The translations under genes were made by a program, and so were the position numbers. 7,180 bases of DNA from a bacterium (GTDB lineage: Bacteria; Krumholzibacteriota; Krumholzibacteriia; LZORAL124-64-63): NCBI GenBank assembly GCA_030591105.1, contig JAUVBS010000102.1:1-7180 (forward strand), written 5' to 3'. A model generated the notes under the pieces. That model saw only the letters and a program-made list of their open reading frames with translations, was not told where the DNA came from and did not search any database. Shown here one piece after another: positions 4,770 to 7,180 of this stretch; the stretch's first letter is position 1; each line of letters begins with the position of its first letter.

Positions 4770-6221
4770 GTGTGGGATACCGGTCTATTACCACGCCCCC
4801 CACCGCCAGCCGGGGGATCGATACCTGTGCCGACCCAGCATCGCTGCCACCGCCAACCGCGCGTCATCGTTGCCCCGTGTCTTTCACCGCTGATCGTCCT
4901 GGCACTCTTGATTCTCGCCGTTCCGCATGCTGTCGGCTCGACCGTCACGGCCGCGGATCTTGCAGACGGTGATGCCACCGCCGCGGGTTCCGCCGCGGCA
5001 AGCACTGCCACCGATCCGGGCGATGTCCCCGTACTGCAGAGAGTGGTCATCACCGGGAACACGAGCACGGCCACCGCAGTGATCTTGCGCGAGATTGCCG
5101 TGGCGCCGGGTGATCCGGTCCCCGAGGATATGGTCGATCCGATCTGGGACCACCTCGAAGATATCGGCTACTTTGCTTTCGTCGACATCGAATACGACGA
5201 GTACGAGCCCGGCCAAGTCATCCTGCATGTCGCCGTGGAAGAGGACAACACCTTCCGCTACGGTCCGGTGATCCGTTATAGCGTCCGTGACCACTACCAC
5301 CTGGGCGGCTGGATACGCGACGACAACCTGGGCGGCAGGGGCGAAGTTCTTACGGCGCGAGCGATCGTCCTGCGGACCCAACAGCTGCGAATCGACTGGA
5401 TGAAGCCCTGGCTGTTTTCGGTACGCGGTCTCGAATTGCGTCTGGGCGGCGGCTACGAGCAAGGCTATTACGTTTGGCGTCCCACCGACTACCGACAGTG
5501 GCGCGGAGATGGCGAACTGTACTGGAATTTTCTCGGGCCGTTCTTCGCGGCGGCCGAGGTCTCGTTCCGCGGCTTCGAACAACGGGACACCTTCGTCTGG
5601 CAGCCGATGGACCGTGGTCCGGGGACCGGTGATCAGCTGGTAACCTGGCCCGCTTCCACGCGCCACGTGTGGATTCACGGTGGCTCGGTGGGGTTCGACA
5701 CCCGTGATAACCCTTACTACCCGCGGCACGGCGTCTACGGTGTGATAAGAGGGCTACATCACGAACCCCGCGAGTACGCGCCATTCAACGAGTGGGTCGG
5801 CGATGCGCGGGCGTTCATCCCGACCCCTTGGGAACACGTGCTCGCGCTGTGGGCGTGGGGACGTTGGGTCAGTGGTCCGGGACCGTTCGAGGACTATCTC
5901 TACTTTGGTGGCCCCGAAAACCTCCGCGGCTACCGTTTCTTCGAATTCGAGGGCGAACACGGCTACCTGCTGTCCATCGAGTACCGCGCCCCCCTCTTCC
6001 AGATGCCGATTTCGCCGCAGGGTGAGATGATCGGCTTCGGTTTGCACGCTTTTGCCGACGCCGGCGACACCTGGTTCGACGGTGCCTCGAGCGGCGAGGC
6101 GAAAAAAGACTTCGGCGTCGGCGCCCACGTGCTCCTCGGTACCATGCAGCTGCGCTTCGAGGTGGCACGCACCGGCGACGGCGATACCCGGTTCCAGTTC
6201 ATGGACCGGTTCAATTTCTAG
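4770..6221 (+). CDS. Omp85-superfamily outer-membrane protein, single POTRA plus barrel
   Basis: This 483-residue protein has a long, Pro-rich N-terminus, then a hydrophobic signal segment (about 39-56, ending AVG). A low-complexity Ala/Thr/Asp linker (57-86) precedes one POTRA domain (about 89-160: LQRVVITGNTST, ILREIAVAPGD, LEDIGYFAFVDIEYDE). The C-terminal barrel contains DTRDNPYYPRHG (310-321), the loop-6 signature GGPENLRGY (380-388), and a final Phe as in barrel proteins. Its role would be inserting or exporting outer-membrane proteins or lipids; the cargo is unknown. The GTG at 4770 follows GGAGG by 10 bases. A second GTG at 4827, also with a good GGGGGA site, would give 464 residues and a more normal signal peptide. 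It begins 34 bases after the SPFH-like gene, so it is probably in the same transcript. One POTRA is fewer than BamA (five) or TamA (three). Confidence 0.88.
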   Translation: MWDTGLLPRPPPPAGGSIPVPTQHRCHRQPRVIVAPCLSPLIVLALLILAVPHAVGSTVTAADLADGDATAAGSAAASTATDPGDVPVLQRVVITGNTSTATAVILREIAVAPGDPVPEDMVDPIWDHLEDIGYFAFVDIEYDEYEPGQVILHVAVEEDNTFRYGPVIRYSVRDHYHLGGWIRDDNLGGRGEVLTARAIVLRTQQLRIDWMKPWLFSVRGLELRLGGGYEQGYYVWRPTDYRQWRGDGELYWNFLGPFFAAAEVSFRGFEQRDTFVWQPMDRGPGTGDQLVTWPASTRHVWIHGGSVGFDTRDNPYYPRHGVYGVIRGLHHEPREYAPFNEWVGDARAFIPTPWEHVLALWAWGRWVSGPGPFEDYLYFGGPENLRGYRFFEFEGEHGYLLSIEYRAPLFQMPISPQGEMIGFGLHAFADAGDTWFDGASSGEAKKDFGVGAHVLLGTMQLRFEVARTGDGDTRFQFMDRFNF

Positions 6222-6243
6222 AGTTGTAACTGAGAAAAGGTGT

Positions 6244-7017
6244 CTATCCGCACTCCGGCGGCCCGCGCCGGTTCAAGAAGGCCTCCTGCGCCGCCCGAAA
6301 TTCTTCACCTAGTCGCGAAGCGTGGCGCAACTCGGCAATCTCGTCGAGGGCGGCGTCGCTGAGTGTCTCGGCCTCCTCGAGTAACATCAGCACACGGCGC
6401 GTACCGCGCAACGCTTCGGGCGGGCTGTCGGCGAGGCTGGCCAGCAGTTCTTCCGCCGCGGGCAGCAACTGGTCGGCAGGCACCAGACGGTTGAGGAAGC
6501 CGGCCTGCCGGGCGCGCTCGGCGGTGACCGCTTTGCCAGTCAACAGCAGTTCGCGTGCGAGCGACGAGCCGAAGCCACGCAACAGACGCCGCAAGCCGGT
6601 GTGGCTGTAGACCAGACCGAGCCGTACCGGTGGCACGCCGAAGCGCACCTGATCGGCGGCGACCCGCAGGTCGGTACAGGCGAGCAGCTCGACCGCGCCG
6701 CCGTAGGCGTCACCCCCGATGGCAGCGACCACAGGCGATGGGTAGTGAACGAGTCGGTGCATGACCTGTTCGAACGGATCAGCGGCTCGGACCTCCGGAT
6801 CGCGGTGAAATATCGTCTCGGGGATCTCGTCGATCCGGTAGCCGGCACTGAAATGTTTCCCTTCGGCGCATAGCAACAGCGGCGGCGCGTCCGCAGTGAC
6901 CAATCTGTCGAGAGCCGCGATGATCGCGTCGAGCAGTTCACGGTCCAGCTCGTTGCGTGGCGGGTGGTCGAGGGTGAGCGTGCACCAGAGGTCTTGGTGT
7001 TGGATTCGCAACGGCAT
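6244..7017 (-). CDS. crotonase-superfamily protein, methylmalonyl-CoA decarboxylase-like
   Basis: This 257-residue acyl-CoA enzyme has the crotonase fold. The oxyanion-hole segments are GKHFSAGYRIDEIPE (53-67) and GGDAYGGAVELLACTD (101-116). Compared from memory with E. coli YgfG/ScpB, several blocks align: FSAG-x-x-I-x-E-P, DPFEQVMHRLVHYP, YGGAVE, LGLVYSHTGL and the C-terminal EAFLNRRGP. The tyrosine at 137 sits where YgfG has its active-site Tyr. The second catalytic Glu of true enoyl-CoA hydratases is replaced by Pro (FGVPPV, 127-132), so hydration of enoyl-CoA is unlikely. Tyr60 stands where YgfG has His. Decarboxylation of methylmalonyl-CoA or a related acyl-CoA is the best guess. The ATG at 7015-7017 has a modest AAAGG site. 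The gene converges on the Omp85 gene with only 22 bases between stop codons and no terminator hairpin. Confidence 0.8.
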   Translation of the reverse strand: MPLRIQHQDLWCTLTLDHPPRNELDRELLDAIIAALDRLVTADAPPLLLCAEGKHFSAGYRIDEIPETIFHRDPEVRAADPFEQVMHRLVHYPSPVVAAIGGDAYGGAVELLACTDLRVAADQVRFGVPPVRLGLVYSHTGLRRLLRGFGSSLARELLLTGKAVTAERARQAGFLNRLVPADQLLPAAEELLASLADSPPEALRGTRRVLMLLEEAETLSDAALDEIAELRHASRLGEEFRAAQEAFLNRRGPPECG

Positions 7018-7055
7018 CGTGTTGCTTTGCCTTTCGTTGTGATCTCGTTCGTCTC

Positions 7056-7088
7056 CGCGATTATCGCGCCGGGTCCGGCGCTAGACAA
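7056..7088 (-). promoter_or_regulatory. crotonase-gene promoter embedded in overlapping palindromes
   Basis: On the minus strand, TTGTCT (7083-7088) and GATAAT (7060-7065) make a sigma-70 promoter with an ideal 17-bp spacer. Transcription would start near 7053, about 36 bases before the ATG. The spacer holds a perfect palindrome, GCGCCGG-GT-CCGGCGC (7066-7081). The -10 lies inside a second one, CGCGAT-T-ATCGCG (7056-7068). Such placement is typical of repressor operators or MerR-type spacer sites. Confidence 0.6.
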
Positions 7089-7101
7089 TGTCTCATATTG
7101 C

Positions 7102-7114
7102 CGTTAGGTTAACG
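7102..7114. repeat. upstream palindrome CGTTA-N3-TAACG
   Basis: Two perfect 5-bp arms (7102-7106 and 7110-7114) lie 14 to 26 bp beyond the -35 of the crotonase promoter. It could be an activator site or a second operator, or chance. Confidence 0.3.
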
Positions 7115-7139
7115 TTGTGCCTGCGAAAATGGGTCTGTG

Positions 7140-7180
7140 ATGTTTCGCTATGAGCGGCGTCGTGGGGCGGATAATCTAAC
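7140..7180 (+). CDS. possible start of a gene running off the right edge
   Basis: The ATG at 7140 opens a frame reading MFRYERRRGADNL that is still open at the end of the window. Only 13 full codons are visible and there is no strong Shine-Dalgarno; GGGT lies just upstream. If real, it would be divergent from the crotonase gene and share its regulatory region. No function can be inferred. Confidence 0.2.
   Translation, partial: MFRYERRRGADNL

Noticed and set aside
4884..5729. 281-residue minus-strand frame inside the second Omp85 gene
   Set aside because: It has no recognisable domain, while the plus strand carries clear POTRA and LRGY signatures. The same applies to minus frames at 4322-5074, 3305-4015 and 2570-2989.
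6222..6243. Terminator between the convergent Omp85 and crotonase genes
   Set aside because: The 22-base gap has no hairpin or T-tract. The transcripts probably overlap or end within the facing gene.

Overview
The window is GC-rich, densely packed bacterial DNA. Single-POTRA outer-membrane barrel (Omp85) proteins with signal peptides show a Gram-negative host. GTG starts and the flavour of the proteins suggest a proteobacterium, probably a gammaproteobacterium, but there is no rRNA or marker gene to prove it. No tRNA, rRNA, CRISPR array, insertion sequence or phage gene is visible.

Layout, left to right. (1) A minus-strand Omp85-type gene runs off the left edge, open for its whole visible length. 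(2) Divergent to it is a complete small heat-shock protein gene (Hsp20, alpha-crystallin domain), preceded by a tandem 20-bp repeat and followed by a strong intrinsic terminator. (3) A stand-alone fumarylacetoacetate hydrolase (FAH) family gene follows, with a dyad and a second 20-bp-period repeat in its promoter region and a hairpin over its stop codon. (4) A non-coding stretch of about 315 bases carries a sigma-54-like -24/-12 match and a palindrome about 75 bases upstream of it. (5) A tight plus-strand trio follows: an unrecognised 175-residue helical protein, a divergent SPFH/Band-7-like protein resembling the YdjI group, and a second, different Omp85 protein. (6) Converging on the trio is a crotonase-fold gene closest in motifs to methylmalonyl-CoA decarboxylase (YgfG/ScpB). 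Its promoter lies inside two overlapping palindromes at the right end.

Functionally, the hsp20 gene, the SPFH-like gene and the two Omp85 genes share an envelope or protein-stress theme. The FAH and crotonase genes look like separate accessory metabolic genes, each with its own regulation. The most interesting unit is the helical–SPFH–Omp85 trio. Its tight spacing suggests one transcript linking a cytoplasmic or inner-membrane-associated SPFH-like scaffold to an outer-membrane barrel, which is not an arrangement I know as a described system.
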